Under the pieces are notes generated by a model. It was not told where the DNA came from and made no database searches. It saw nothing but the letters and a program-made list of their open reading frames with translations. 49,942 bases of DNA from Bacteroidota bacterium (lineage in GTDB: Bacteria > Bacteroidota > Bacteroidia > Bacteroidales > VadinHA17), in the NCBI GenBank assembly GCA_012729475.1, contig JAAYDB010000075.1, positions 1 through 49,942 of the forward strand. Reading direction: 5' to 3'. The stretch's first letter is position 1. Each line of letters starts with the position of its first letter. Of this stretch, positions 19,126-27,385 are shown piece by piece. The translations under genes were made by a program, and so were the position numbers.

Positions 19126-19156
19126 CAAAAATATAATTAAAAATGTGCTCATACAA
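19126..19156 (-). promoter_or_regulatory. Consensus promoter (TTG-N20-TATTTTTG) for rlmH and the kinase
   Basis: On the minus strand a TTG -33 element (19156-19154) is followed after 20 bases by TATTTTTG (19133-19126), an exact fit to the Bacteroidetes TTG-N17-23-TAnnTTTG consensus. The box ends 48 bases before the rlmH ATG. It is the best promoter candidate seen upstream of the minus-strand block reaching to 3903. Confidence 0.7.
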
Positions 19157-19209
19157 TTATAAATATACTGGTTGGGATGAACATTATCCCTTTATTATGG
19201 GAAAATAGT

Positions 19210-19217
19210 TAAATTTG
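19210..19217 (+). promoter_or_regulatory. -7 promoter box (TAAATTTG) for DUF4783-nadC
   Basis: An exact TAnnTTTG match ends 39 bases before the ATG at 19257. No TTG is seen at the expected spacing, so the -33 element is weak or absent. Confidence 0.45.
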
Positions 19218-19256
19218 TATTGTAGAGAATATGAAAGTCCCCAAAAAACATAAATA

Positions 19257-19661
19257 ATGAGATTAAAAAGTATTTTTCCTGTAATTCTTCTGTTATTCAA
19301 CTATTTTTTTCTTACTGCACAGGAAACACCCCGTATACCAGAGGGTATTTCGGTTGCTTTCAAAGCGGGCAATGCAGTTGAGCTTACAAAGTATATGAAT
19401 TCGACTGTTGAGCTGTTGCTTCTTGAGAATGCTGACTTCTACAAAAGGAATGTTGCTGAGGCTGTCCTGAAAGATTTTTTTGCTGATTACCCGGTGGAAG
19501 ATTTCATCATACGTCATCAGGGAGCTAAAAATGATGCACGGTATGCTATTGGTATACTTAAAACCGGGAAGGGTGATTTCAGGATATATTTTCTTCTTAA
19601 GAAGGTAGAAGAAGATTTGCTCATTCATCTTATACGTATAGAACGAGAAAATGCAGACTGA
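19257..19661 (+). CDS. DUF4783 family exported protein
   Basis: A 134-residue exported protein of the Bacteroidetes-specific DUF4783 family, whose function is not established. A signal peptide (about 1-22, ending LTAQ) is followed by a compact alpha/beta domain with IPEGISVAFKAGNAVELTKY, then DFFADYPVEDFIIRHQGA, then YAIGILKTGKGDFRIYFLLK. This layout resembles NTF2-like folds, which is my inference. It overlaps the start of nadC by 11 bases, so the two are translationally coupled. The adjacency to nadC is, to my knowledge, widespread in Bacteroidales, but does not itself show a role in NAD synthesis. Confidence 0.88.
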   Translation: MRLKSIFPVILLLFNYFFLTAQETPRIPEGISVAFKAGNAVELTKYMNSTVELLLLENADFYKRNVAEAVLKDFFADYPVEDFIIRHQGAKNDARYAIGILKTGKGDFRIYFLLKKVEEDLLIHLIRIERENAD

Positions 19662-20493
19662 CATTCTCCGGGATTTTATCCTGAGAAGTATAAATGAAGA
19701 TGTCGGGGACGGAGACCATTCATCTCTGGCCTGTATTCCTGTGTATGCAGAAGGCAAAGCCAGTCTCCTCATCAAGGATACGGGCATTCTGGCCGGGACA
19801 GAAATAGCCAAAGAGGTTTTTAATGTTGTCGACAAAGATCTTATTTGTGATATCCTGATCCATGACGGTGAAAAAATTGAACACGGGAATATTGCATTTA
19901 CTGTTTCAGGCAGGCAACAATCAATCCTAAAATCGGAAAGGCTGGTACTCAACATACTGCAGAGAATGAGCGGCATAGCTACTACAACCAATAAATATGC
20001 CATGCGCCTTAGTGGTCTTAAAACCAGGATACTGGATACACGAAAGACAACTCCGGGCATAAGGTTTCTCGAAAAGGAGGCTGTGAGAATAGGAGGAGGA
20101 TTTAATCACAGGACAGGACTTTTTGATATGATAATGTTAAAAGATAATCACATCTTTTATGCTGGTGGAATAGAAAAAGCCATAAAAAAAACACAGGAAT
20201 ATCTGAAATCAAATAAAATAGATCTTAAAATAGAGATTGAAGCAAGGAATATTGATGACGTACAGACAATTCTTTCGATCGGAGGTATAGACAGGATCAT
20301 GCTTGATAATTTCAACCTTGAAGATACCCGGACAGCTATAAGGATGATAAATGGAAGATATGAAACAGAGTCTTCCGGAGGGATCACCCTTGACACCCTT
20401 AGGGATTATGCTGAATGCGGAGTTGATTTTATATCGGTAGGAGCTCTAACTCATCAGATAAAAAGTCTGGATATGAGCTTAAATGCTGTTTAA
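19651..20493 (+). CDS. nadC: Nicotinate-nucleotide diphosphorylase (carboxylating), quinolinate phosphoribosyltransferase
   Basis: NadC converts quinolinate and PRPP to nicotinate mononucleotide, CO2 and pyrophosphate, the last step specific to de novo NAD synthesis. The 280-residue protein has the normal length. Visible motifs are EDVGDGDHSS at the N terminus, LNILQRMSGIAT, the substrate-binding stretch LDTRKTTPGIRFLEKEAVRI with GGGFNHRTGL, and MLKDNH. The barrel C-terminal motif SSGGITLDTLRDYAECGVDF is also present. It starts inside the DUF4783 gene. nadA and nadB are not in this window. No anomalies are seen. Confidence 0.96.
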   Translation: MQTDILRDFILRSINEDVGDGDHSSLACIPVYAEGKASLLIKDTGILAGTEIAKEVFNVVDKDLICDILIHDGEKIEHGNIAFTVSGRQQSILKSERLVLNILQRMSGIATTTNKYAMRLSGLKTRILDTRKTTPGIRFLEKEAVRIGGGFNHRTGLFDMIMLKDNHIFYAGGIEKAIKKTQEYLKSNKIDLKIEIEARNIDDVQTILSIGGIDRIMLDNFNLEDTRTAIRMINGRYETESSGGITLDTLRDYAECGVDFISVGALTHQIKSLDMSLNAV

Positions 20494-20595
20494 AAACATA
20501 TAACTTTTTAAAGTCTCCCTGGCTTCATGAAAAATTTAGCAACAACTTATATTATACCTCTGACATCGCATTAAAGTTATTTATTATTTTTTTCA

Positions 20596-20603
20596 TATTT
20601 TTG
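20596..20603 (+). promoter_or_regulatory. -7 promoter box (TATTTTTG) for the 436-residue lipoprotein
   Basis: An exact TAnnTTTG match ends 20 bases before ATG 20624, inside an A/T-rich stretch. No TTG lies at the usual -33 spacing, so this rests on the -7 box alone. Confidence 0.45.
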
Positions 20604-20623
20604 GTGCTGCAAAAAATCATTTA

Positions 20624-21934
20624 ATGAAAAAATTTATATTTTTTTCTATCCTTTTGCTTCTTGCTGCCTGTAAGGAAAAAACTGAAAACACGTATTTTAC
20701 TCCGGAAAGAGCGAAGCATATTTTTGACAGGATTAAGGCTATATGTGAAGAGGATAATGGGGAATTATGGGGAACCAATCTCTACGGCCCATTAATGTAT
20801 GTCGACAGGGGGACACGGAAAATTCTGGCCAATCAACCCGATCAGGAGGGCAATCTAAAAGAAAAAAACGGCATTTATACTGGTAATTATCCCAATGAAT
20901 TAATTATCAATAATACGGCCATTACTTTCGGGGGCACCTTTTTTGCAATGTCGGCTCTTCCCTCGGAGGAAAACCAATACAGAATTATCTCACGAGGTCT
21001 GCACAGTCTCTATCACCGGCATCAGAAAGCATCAGGCTATTTCACCACTTCCAACCATGAATGTAATTCTCCTTTTATGGAAGAAAGGAATGCCAGAATA
21101 TGGACAAAACTTGAATGGAATGCTCTCAGAAAAGCTATCTCATCGGAAGGGCAGGAACAACTGCTAGGCATACGGGATGCCCTTGTATTCAGAGGAGCCC
21201 GGCGGGAGTTCTATCAGGACTACAGCGATTATTCTGACAGATTTGAAACATATGAGGGTCTGGCATTTTTTACTTCTTTACTTCTTGGGACAGAATCACA
21301 GGAAGAATTTAATACACGTTTGACAGAATATCTCGACAGAGTTTACTCCTATGAATCATATTCCAGATCTTACGGAACAGTACAGGGAACCTTATATGCA
21401 ACTCTTCTGTATATGAAGGGGTTTGATTTCACAACTATACAGTCGGAAAATGTTAACCTGGGAGAACTGGTAATGAATCTGTACGACATCCAGTTGCCCG
21501 AACTGTGCCGTGATGTAGCCGGAAGTCTGGCTATCAATTATGATATTGATAAAATCCGTGAAGAAGAAAACCAGAGAGATGCAGATATAAAAGAGTATAT
21601 TCACAAACAGATCAATACTTTCGTTGAAAAACCTGTCGTATATATCGAACTGGAAAGTCCATACTTCGACTTCAATCCGGAAGATATTCAACCTCTGGGA
21701 CCAAACGGCACCCTGTATCATAAAATTCGTATATCCGACAACTGGGGAAAACTGACAGTTACCAAAGGAGGTTGTCTTATCTCAAGTAACTTCACCTTCC
21801 TTCGTGTCACGGCAAAAGGTTACAAGGCTGGCAGAAACCATTATGAAGGAGAAGGTTGGGATCTGATACTTAACAATAACTGGGAAGTCGTAGAAGTTGA
21901 TGATAATTATATCCTTAGAAAATTGCAACCTTAA
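20624..21934 (+). CDS. Predicted lipoprotein of unknown function with a His-rich motif
   Basis: A 436-residue protein that I do not recognise with confidence. A signal peptide with lipobox LAAC (Cys16) predicts a lipid-anchored envelope protein. The mature domain contains HSLYHRHQ (His127 to Gln134) and, about 30 residues later, [15 protein letters not shown]. The spacing recalls families in which a HExxHxxQ-like zinc motif precedes an acidic helix, but here the Glu after the first His is Ser. It could thus be a degenerate or atypical metallohydrolase; this is tentative. The C-terminal part is beta-rich ([20 protein letters not shown]). The gene is convergent with valS, and the two stop codons share the palindrome TTAA. 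Confidence 0.75.
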   Translation: MKKFIFFSILLLLAACKEKTENTYFTPERAKHIFDRIKAICEEDNGELWGTNLYGPLMYVDRGTRKILANQPDQEGNLKEKNGIYTGNYPNELIINNTAITFGGTFFAMSALPSEENQYRIISRGLHSLYHRHQKASGYFTTSNHECNSPFMEERNARIWTKLEWNALRKAISSEGQEQLLGIRDALVFRGARREFYQDYSDYSDRFETYEGLAFFTSLLLGTESQEEFNTRLTEYLDRVYSYESYSRSYGTVQGTLYATLLYMKGFDFTTIQSENVNLGELVMNLYDIQLPELCRDVAGSLAINYDIDKIREEENQRDADIKEYIHKQINTFVEKPVVYIELESPYFDFNPEDIQPLGPNGTLYHKIRISDNWGKLTVTKGGCLISSNFTFLRVTAKGYKAGRNHYEGEGWDLILNNNWEVVEVDDNYILRKLQP

Positions 21935-24564
21935 GACATCCCGATCTCTTTAAGCCTGTTTTCAAGTGAACTGATCTTCGTTTCAGCATCATTTTTCTTT
22001 TTCTTTTCCATGTCCAGTATTTTTTCCGGAGCATTCTTTACAAAATTCTCATTCCCAAGCTTCTTCTCTACACTTAGTAGAAAACCCCTGTAATACTTCA
22101 GTTCATTACTTATTTTTTTTGCTTCAGCCTCAATATCCATTTTATCTCCCAAGGGAATAAAATATTCAACGGTCCCTATCATAAAAGAAGCTGCCTCCTC
22201 CTGTTTGCTGTCAACAAACTTAATATGATCCAGATTGCATAAGCGTGTAACAACAGGAAGAAATTCATGATCAGCACTCTTTTCATCAGCTCTGATACAA
22301 AGAATGTGTTTATCTTTATTATTCAGATCTCTCTCCTTTCTTATGCTCCTGATTGCTGTAACCGTCTCTTTTATCAGTTCAAATCTTCCGGTAATATCTT
22401 TGTTATATTTTCTTATTTCAGGCAGTCTGCTTATCATAATACTTTCACCATCTTTCCTCTCATCAATAAGCTGCCATATTTCCTCGGTAATAAAAGGCAT
22501 AAATGGATGTATTATTTTAAGCAGTTTATCGAAAAAGACAAGAGTGGCATCAAAGGTTTTCCTGTCTACAGGTTTTTTATATTCAGGTTTAATGATTTCG
22601 AGATACCATCCCGAAAATTCATCCCAGAATAGTTTGTATACATTCATCAGAGCTTCTGATATCCGGAATTTCCGGAAATTAGAATCAACCTCGCCTATGC
22701 CTTTTGTAAGAATTTCTTCCATCCATCGGACAGCAGCAGCTGAGGAAACAGGCTGTTCAGCAGTATCATCCACATCCCAGCTTTTCACCAGCCTGAAAGC
22801 ATTCCATATCTTATTTGCAAAATTTCTTCCCTGTTCAGGAAGAGTATCATCATAAAGAAGATCATTCCCTGCAGGTGAACAAAGCAACATCCCCACTCTT
22901 ACCCCGTCTGCGCCATACTTTGCGATAAGATCAAGAGGCTCCGGCGAATTTCCCAGAGATTTCGACATTTTTCTCCTTTGCTGATCACGTACCAGTCCTG
23001 TCAGATAAACATTATGAAAGGGTTTTTCTCCTTTAAATTCATAACCGGCAATAATCATTCTGGCTACCCAGAAAAAGAGTATTTCAGGTGCAGTAATAAG
23101 ATCATTCGTGGGATAATAATAATTAATATCCTTATTCCCGGGTTTCATGATACCGTTAAAAGATGTAAGAGGCCATAACCATGATGAAAACCAGGTGTCA
23201 AGAACATCTTCATCCTGCCGTAAATCGCTTTCGCTAAGGGTGGTGTTGCCGCTCTTTTCCCTGGCTTTTTCAAGTGCATCCTGTAAATTCTCTGCCACAA
23301 CTATTTCATTATTCCCATAATACCATGCAGGAATCCTGTGGCCCCACCAAAGCTGACGGCTTATACACCAGTCATGTACATTCTCCATCCAGTGACGGTA
23401 AAGATTCCTGAATTTTGATGGATGCAGGTGGACATCTCCATTAAGGACAGCATTAAGAGCAGGTTTTGAAATATCCTCCATTTTGAGAAACCATTGGGTT
23501 GAAAGCCTGGGTTCAATAATAATATGCGTACGTTCTGAACGTCCTACCTTGTTCCTGTAGGGAATAACTTTTTCAAGATTGCCTGTCCTCCGGAGTTCCT
23601 CTTCTGCCATGTCTTTGGCCGCGAACCTGTCAACCCCTGAAAACATGGGGGCATCATTTATTATTGTACCATCATCGTTGAAAATATCTATTGACTCCAG
23701 ATTATGACGAATCCCTATCTCATAATCATTCACGTCGTGGGCAGGAGTTATCTTAAGACAGCCCGTACCAAACTCCATATCAACATAATCATCAAAAATA
23801 AAGGGCACTTCCCTGTTTGCCATTGGTACTATTACCTTCTTCCCTTTAAGATGTTCATATCTTGAATCGGCCGGATTGGCACATAAGGCAGTATCTCCCA
23901 GAATTGTTTCGGGGCGGGTTGTCGCAACAACTACATAATCATTTTCTCCTGCAATCCTGTATCTTACATAATAAAGCTTTGATTGTTCCTCAGCAAAGTA
24001 CACCTCTTCATCAGATACAGCTGTGCGTGCCTGGGGATCCCAGTTTACCATCCTGACTCCTCTGTAAATAAGCCCCTTATTATAAAGCTCTACAAATACC
24101 CTAATGACTGAATCGTATCTTTCCTGATCCATTGTAAAAAGAGTCCTGTCCCAATCGCATGAAGCACCAAGCTTCTTCAACTGTTCAAGTATAATACCTC
24201 CGTGTTTATGAGTCCATTCCCAGGCATGATCGAGAAACTCTTTCCTGGAAATATCTCTTTTTTCAATACCTTCACTCTTCAGTTTTGCCACCACTTTTGC
24301 TTCAGTTGCTATTGAAGCATGGTCAGTTCCCGGAACCCAGCAGGCATTCTTGCCAAGCATTCTTGCACGGCGTATCAACACATCCTGTATGGTATTGTTG
24401 AGCATGTGACCCATGTGTAGTACCCCTGTAACATTTGGAGGAGGAATGACAATTGTGTAAGGCTCTCTTTCATCGGGAATACTTCTGAAGAAACCATGCT
24501 TCATCCAGTAATCATACCATTTACTCTCAGTGGTAAGCGGATCATATTTTGTGGGTAAATTCAT
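21931..24564 (-). CDS. valS: Valine-tRNA ligase
   Basis: ValRS charges tRNA-Val and proofreads threonine. The 877-residue length is normal for a bacterial class-Ia enzyme. The HIGH-type motif is [14 protein letters not shown] (His50-His53), the zinc/CP1 editing region is present ([20 protein letters not shown]), and the KMSKS loop is [10 protein letters not shown] with residues 532-536. The anticodon-binding domain and the C-terminal coiled-coil arm ([20 protein letters not shown] to the end) complete the layout. It is transcribed alone, divergent from the aminotransferase gene, with a -7 box upstream at 24605-24612. Its stop overlaps the convergent lipoprotein stop. Confidence 0.98.
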   Translation of the reverse strand: MNLPTKYDPLTTESKWYDYWMKHGFFRSIPDEREPYTIVIPPPNVTGVLHMGHMLNNTIQDVLIRRARMLGKNACWVPGTDHASIATEAKVVAKLKSEGIEKRDISRKEFLDHAWEWTHKHGGIILEQLKKLGASCDWDRTLFTMDQERYDSVIRVFVELYNKGLIYRGVRMVNWDPQARTAVSDEEVYFAEEQSKLYYVRYRIAGENDYVVVATTRPETILGDTALCANPADSRYEHLKGKKVIVPMANREVPFIFDDYVDMEFGTGCLKITPAHDVNDYEIGIRHNLESIDIFNDDGTIINDAPMFSGVDRFAAKDMAEEELRRTGNLEKVIPYRNKVGRSERTHIIIEPRLSTQWFLKMEDISKPALNAVLNGDVHLHPSKFRNLYRHWMENVHDWCISRQLWWGHRIPAWYYGNNEIVVAENLQDALEKAREKSGNTTLSESDLRQDEDVLDTWFSSWLWPLTSFNGIMKPGNKDINYYYPTNDLITAPEILFFWVARMIIAGYEFKGEKPFHNVYLTGLVRDQQRRKMSKSLGNSPEPLDLIAKYGADGVRVGMLLCSPAGNDLLYDDTLPEQGRNFANKIWNAFRLVKSWDVDDTAEQPVSSAAAVRWMEEILTKGIGEVDSNFRKFRISEALMNVYKLFWDEFSGWYLEIIKPEYKKPVDRKTFDATLVFFDKLLKIIHPFMPFITEEIWQLIDERKDGESIMISRLPEIRKYNKDITGRFELIKETVTAIRSIRKERDLNNKDKHILCIRADEKSADHEFLPVVTRLCNLDHIKFVDSKQEEAASFMIGTVEYFIPLGDKMDIEAEAKKISNELKYYRGFLLSVEKKLGNENFVKNAPEKILDMEKKKKNDAETKISSLENRLKEIGMS

Positions 24565-24604
24565 ATCGCGAATAAAATAATCTATATTGAAATATTTCGA
24601 TCTG

Positions 24605-24612
24605 CAAAAATA
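24605..24612 (-). promoter_or_regulatory. -7 promoter box (TATTTTTG on the minus strand) for valS
   Basis: The plus strand reads CAAAAATA, an exact reverse complement of TAnnTTTG, 40 bases before the valS ATG. No -33 TTG is found at standard spacing. I see no convincing T-box-like antiterminator stem in the leader. Confidence 0.45.
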
Positions 24613-24751
24613 GAAATTATTTATTACTTACTTCCCGGCTGCTCCATTTCATGAAAACCGGCACTTCTCAATATTTCTTCTCCTTTTTCTAAACCCAAAA
24701 GTTTCATATTTTCAGATATAAGGAGATATTATTATCCGAAATAAAAGTTTA

Positions 24752-24785
24752 TTGTATCAATAATCATCCGATTTGTTTATTTTTG
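24752..24785 (+). promoter_or_regulatory. Consensus promoter (TTG-N23-TATTTTTG) for the aminotransferase gene
   Basis: A TTG at 24752-24754 and an exact -7 box at 24778-24785 are 23 bases apart, within the range of the Bacteroidetes housekeeping consensus. The box ends 32 bases before ATG 24818. Confidence 0.65.
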
Positions 24786-24817
24786 CATTTCTCAAATAAT
24801 TTAACGACCATTTTATT

Positions 24818-26020
24818 ATGCCATCAATTTCTGAAAAAGGCAGAGCAATGCCAGCCTCCCCGATAAGGAAACTGGCTCCTTATGCCGAAGATGCAAAAAA
24901 AAGGGGCATAAAAGTCTATCATCTCAATATTGGACAACCAGATATCCCGACACCTGAAGTAGCACTCAATGCCGTACGAAATATTGACCTTAAAGTAATT
25001 GAATACAGTCATTCTGCCGGTAACGAATCGTATCGTCGCAAACTGGCTTCTTTTTACAATAATCTGGGAATAGATATTGCTTACACAGACATTCTGGTCA
25101 CCACAGGAGGATCGGAAGCTATTCTGTTCGCCATGATGGCCTGTATCAATCCGGGAGAAGAGATAATCACATCAGAGCCACTGTATGCCAATTACATTGG
25201 CTTTTCTACTGCCGCAGGTGTAAACATAGTTCCTGTTACCTCACGTATTGAAAATGATTTTGCTCTGCCACCCATTGCTGATATAGAAAAAAAGATCACG
25301 CCGAAAACAAAAGGAATAATAATATGTAACCCGAATAATCCTACAGGATACCTTTATTCCCGGGAGGAATTGCAACAAATAGCCGATATTGTCAAAAAAC
25401 ATGATCTGTATCTCTTTTCTGATGAATCATACAGGGAATTCTGCTATGACGGAGCATCTTTTTTCTCATCAATGAACCTGAAGGGCATTGAAGAGAACAC
25501 AGTTGTTATCGATTCTGTCTCGAAGCGTTACAGTGAATGTGGTATAAGGATTGGTTCTCTTGTTTCGCGTAACCGTGAACTTATATCAACAGTTTTAAAA
25601 TTTGCTCAGGCCAGGCTGTCACCTCCGGGTTTCGGTCAGATTGCAGCTGAAGCCTCCATTGATGCTCCGGCATCATACTTTACAGATATCAACAGAGAAT
25701 ATACTGCCCGCCGTGATAATATGGTTGAAGCTCTTAACAAAATTCCCGGTGTCTATTGTCCTAAACCAAAAGGTGCCTTTTATACCGTTGTAAAACTCCC
25801 GGTTGATGATGCAGACAAGTTTGCACAATGGATTCTTGAAAAATTTGAATACAAAAACCAGACTGTTATGCTGGCTCCGGCTTCAGGTTTTTATTCTACT
25901 CCCGGAATGGGTGTAAATGAGGTGCGTATAGCTTATGTGTTAAACATAAACGACTTAAAAAACGCTATAGAAACTATCTCTGAAGCTTTAAAAGTTTACC
26001 CGGGTACTATACGCTCATAA
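24818..26020 (+). CDS. PLP-dependent aminotransferase, aspartate aminotransferase family (class I/II)
   Basis: A 400-residue fold-type-I aminotransferase, most likely aspartate or a broad-specificity transaminase using 2-oxoglutarate. The N-terminal substrate motif is LNIGQPDIPTP, the phosphate-binding turn is VTTGGSEAILFA, and NPNNPTGYLYSREEL and FSDESYREF mark the cofactor pocket. Lys236 in DSVSKRYSECGIRIGSLVSR is the Schiff-base lysine, with the downstream Arg binding the PLP phosphate. The variant YSECGIRIG replaces the usual MTGWRIG, as I recall for Bacteroidetes members. It stands alone between divergent valS and the convergent NamZ-like gene. Exact substrate is not deducible. Confidence 0.9.
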   Translation: MPSISEKGRAMPASPIRKLAPYAEDAKKRGIKVYHLNIGQPDIPTPEVALNAVRNIDLKVIEYSHSAGNESYRRKLASFYNNLGIDIAYTDILVTTGGSEAILFAMMACINPGEEIITSEPLYANYIGFSTAAGVNIVPVTSRIENDFALPPIADIEKKITPKTKGIIICNPNNPTGYLYSREELQQIADIVKKHDLYLFSDESYREFCYDGASFFSSMNLKGIEENTVVIDSVSKRYSECGIRIGSLVSRNRELISTVLKFAQARLSPPGFGQIAAEASIDAPASYFTDINREYTARRDNMVEALNKIPGVYCPKPKGAFYTVVKLPVDDADKFAQWILEKFEYKNQTVMLAPASGFYSTPGMGVNEVRIAYVLNINDLKNAIETISEALKVYPGTIRS

Positions 26021-26028
26021 TATACCGG

Positions 26029-26059
26029 AGTAATGAGTTACTGCTGACAATGGAAGCAG
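26029..26059. terminator. Possible weak hairpins between convergent genes
   Basis: AGTAA-TGAG-TTACT (26029-26042) and CTGCT-N9-AGCAG (26041-26059) are two overlapping 5-bp stems in the 46-base gap between the aminotransferase and NamZ-like genes. There is no strong T-run on either side, so a termination role is only possible. Confidence 0.2.
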
Positions 26060-26066
26060 CGTGTTG

Positions 26067-27236
26067 TTATTCTTTATATAACAGATACTTAAGTCTGATC
26101 TTGCGGAATTGTACCAGATCGTCTTTCCATGTTGCTTTAATCTGTGTTTCATTCATACCGCTGATAATTTGTTCTCTTAAAACAGGCCCTCCCGCCAGGA
26201 CATCAAAATAAGGTGTAAAAAATTTATCTTTTTCAGGATAATTATTGTAAGCATCCATTAACCAGCCCAGATTTAACTGTGAGGAAGGGACAAGCTTCCG
26301 GTCGATTGCATCACGCAAATCGGTGCCATAACATTTTATCCCCATCAGAGGAGGATTTCCTGATCCCGACATGCTCCGGGGAGTAAAGCTGAAACCCTTA
26401 TCAGGCAATAGAGGAGAACCGTAAACCTGAAAAGGAAATGGAGTTCCTCTCCCCAAAGAAATACTTGTTCCCTCGAATAAACATATGGATGGGTAAAGAT
26501 AAACGGATGTCTGATTGGGAAGATTGGGAGATGGTCTTACCGGCAACTCATAAAAAGTATTATGATCATAATTCTCACATTTCACTACTACAAGATCACA
26601 GGCATTACCATCTGTTAACCATTTCTCTCCATTGATCATCAATGCATATTCTCCAATGGTCATACCATGTACGACGGGTACCGGATGCATCCCTACAAAT
26701 GATCTGTAGGCAGTATCCGGAATATTACCATCCACATAGAAACCATTAGGATTCGGCCTGTCAAGAACAATGCACCTGACATCATTTTCAGCACAAGCCT
26801 CCATAATATAATGCATAGTAGAGATATATGTATAAAACCTCACTCCGACATCCTGTATATCGAACAGGACTACATCAATTCCTTTCATGTGGTCTGGAAG
26901 AGGTTTCCTGTACTTGCCGTAAAGGCTAATAACCGGAAGTCCTGTAATACGATCAGTCTTGTTCTCTATCAACGCTCCATCATCAGCCATATCCCGGAAA
27001 CCGTGTTCAGGAGAGAAAATCAGCTTCACATCAATCCCGTTTTCCAGAAGATAATCAACCAGGTGAAGTTCTCCCACAATAGCAGTCTGGTTAGCAGCCA
27101 CAGCCACCCTCCTGCCTTCAATAAGATGATAGTAGGCTTCCAGCCTGGAAGAACCTGGTACAGGAAGCTTCTGTACTGCCTGACAAGTATAATTCAACAA
27201 ACAAAAAAATGACAGAACAGGAATAATACATTTCAT
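26067..27236 (-). CDS. namZ: DUF1343 / NamZ-type exo-beta-N-acetylmuramidase
   Basis: DUF1343 (YbbC) proteins include NamZ, which releases MurNAc from the non-reducing end of peptidoglycan fragments. The 389-residue protein has an N-terminal signal sequence (about 1-20). Conserved motifs are VAVAANQTAIV, FSPEHGFRD (with the conserved Glu), LFDIQDVGVRFYTYISTMHY, VLDRPNPNGFYVDGN and HGMTIGEYALMINGE. The C-terminal half has LFEGTSISLGRGTPFPFQV, typical of the family. It is exported, so it probably acts in the periplasm on turnover products. It is divergent from the LolC/E-like permease gene and sits near the MltF-like gene, another murein-degrading protein. The Cys in NYTC is not a canonical lipobox. 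Confidence 0.9.
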   Translation of the reverse strand: MKCIIPVLSFFCLLNYTCQAVQKLPVPGSSRLEAYYHLIEGRRVAVAANQTAIVGELHLVDYLLENGIDVKLIFSPEHGFRDMADDGALIENKTDRITGLPVISLYGKYRKPLPDHMKGIDVVLFDIQDVGVRFYTYISTMHYIMEACAENDVRCIVLDRPNPNGFYVDGNIPDTAYRSFVGMHPVPVVHGMTIGEYALMINGEKWLTDGNACDLVVVKCENYDHNTFYELPVRPSPNLPNQTSVYLYPSICLFEGTSISLGRGTPFPFQVYGSPLLPDKGFSFTPRSMSGSGNPPLMGIKCYGTDLRDAIDRKLVPSSQLNLGWLMDAYNNYPEKDKFFTPYFDVLAGGPVLREQIISGMNETQIKATWKDDLVQFRKIRLKYLLYKE

Positions 27237-27252
27237 AATATAGCGGTATAAG

Positions 27253-27260
27253 CAAATATA
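27253..27260 (-). promoter_or_regulatory. -7 promoter box (TATATTTG on the minus strand) for the NamZ-like gene
   Basis: The plus strand reads CAAATATA, an exact match to the consensus in reverse, 16 bases before the ATG at 27236. No -33 TTG is evident. Confidence 0.45.
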
Positions 27261-27361
27261 ATTAATTATAATATCTGTCTAACTGCTTTGATAAAACTGC
27301 AAAATACAATAAATCTTACTATGAGTGAACATAAGACAATCGTGTTAAGTGTATATTTTAT

Positions 27362-27369
27362 TAAATTTG
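27362..27369 (+). promoter_or_regulatory. -7 promoter box (TAAATTTG) for the LolC/E-like permease
   Basis: An exact TAnnTTTG match ends 16 bases before ATG 27386, implying a very short leader. No TTG lies at the usual upstream distance. Confidence 0.4.
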
Positions 27370-27385
27370 AACTGTAATATATCTT

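Noticed and set aside
19293-20060. 255-codon minus-strand frame over DUF4783-nadC
   Set aside because: Antisense to two recognisable genes and low-complexity in composition.
22304-22855. 183-codon plus-strand frame over valS
   Set aside because: Antisense to the well-conserved ValRS anticodon-binding region.
24565-24751. Possible T-box or leader RNA upstream of valS
   Set aside because: No T-box consensus (such as the TGGNACCGCG-type core) or stable antiterminator could be seen, and T-boxes are not expected in Bacteroidetes.
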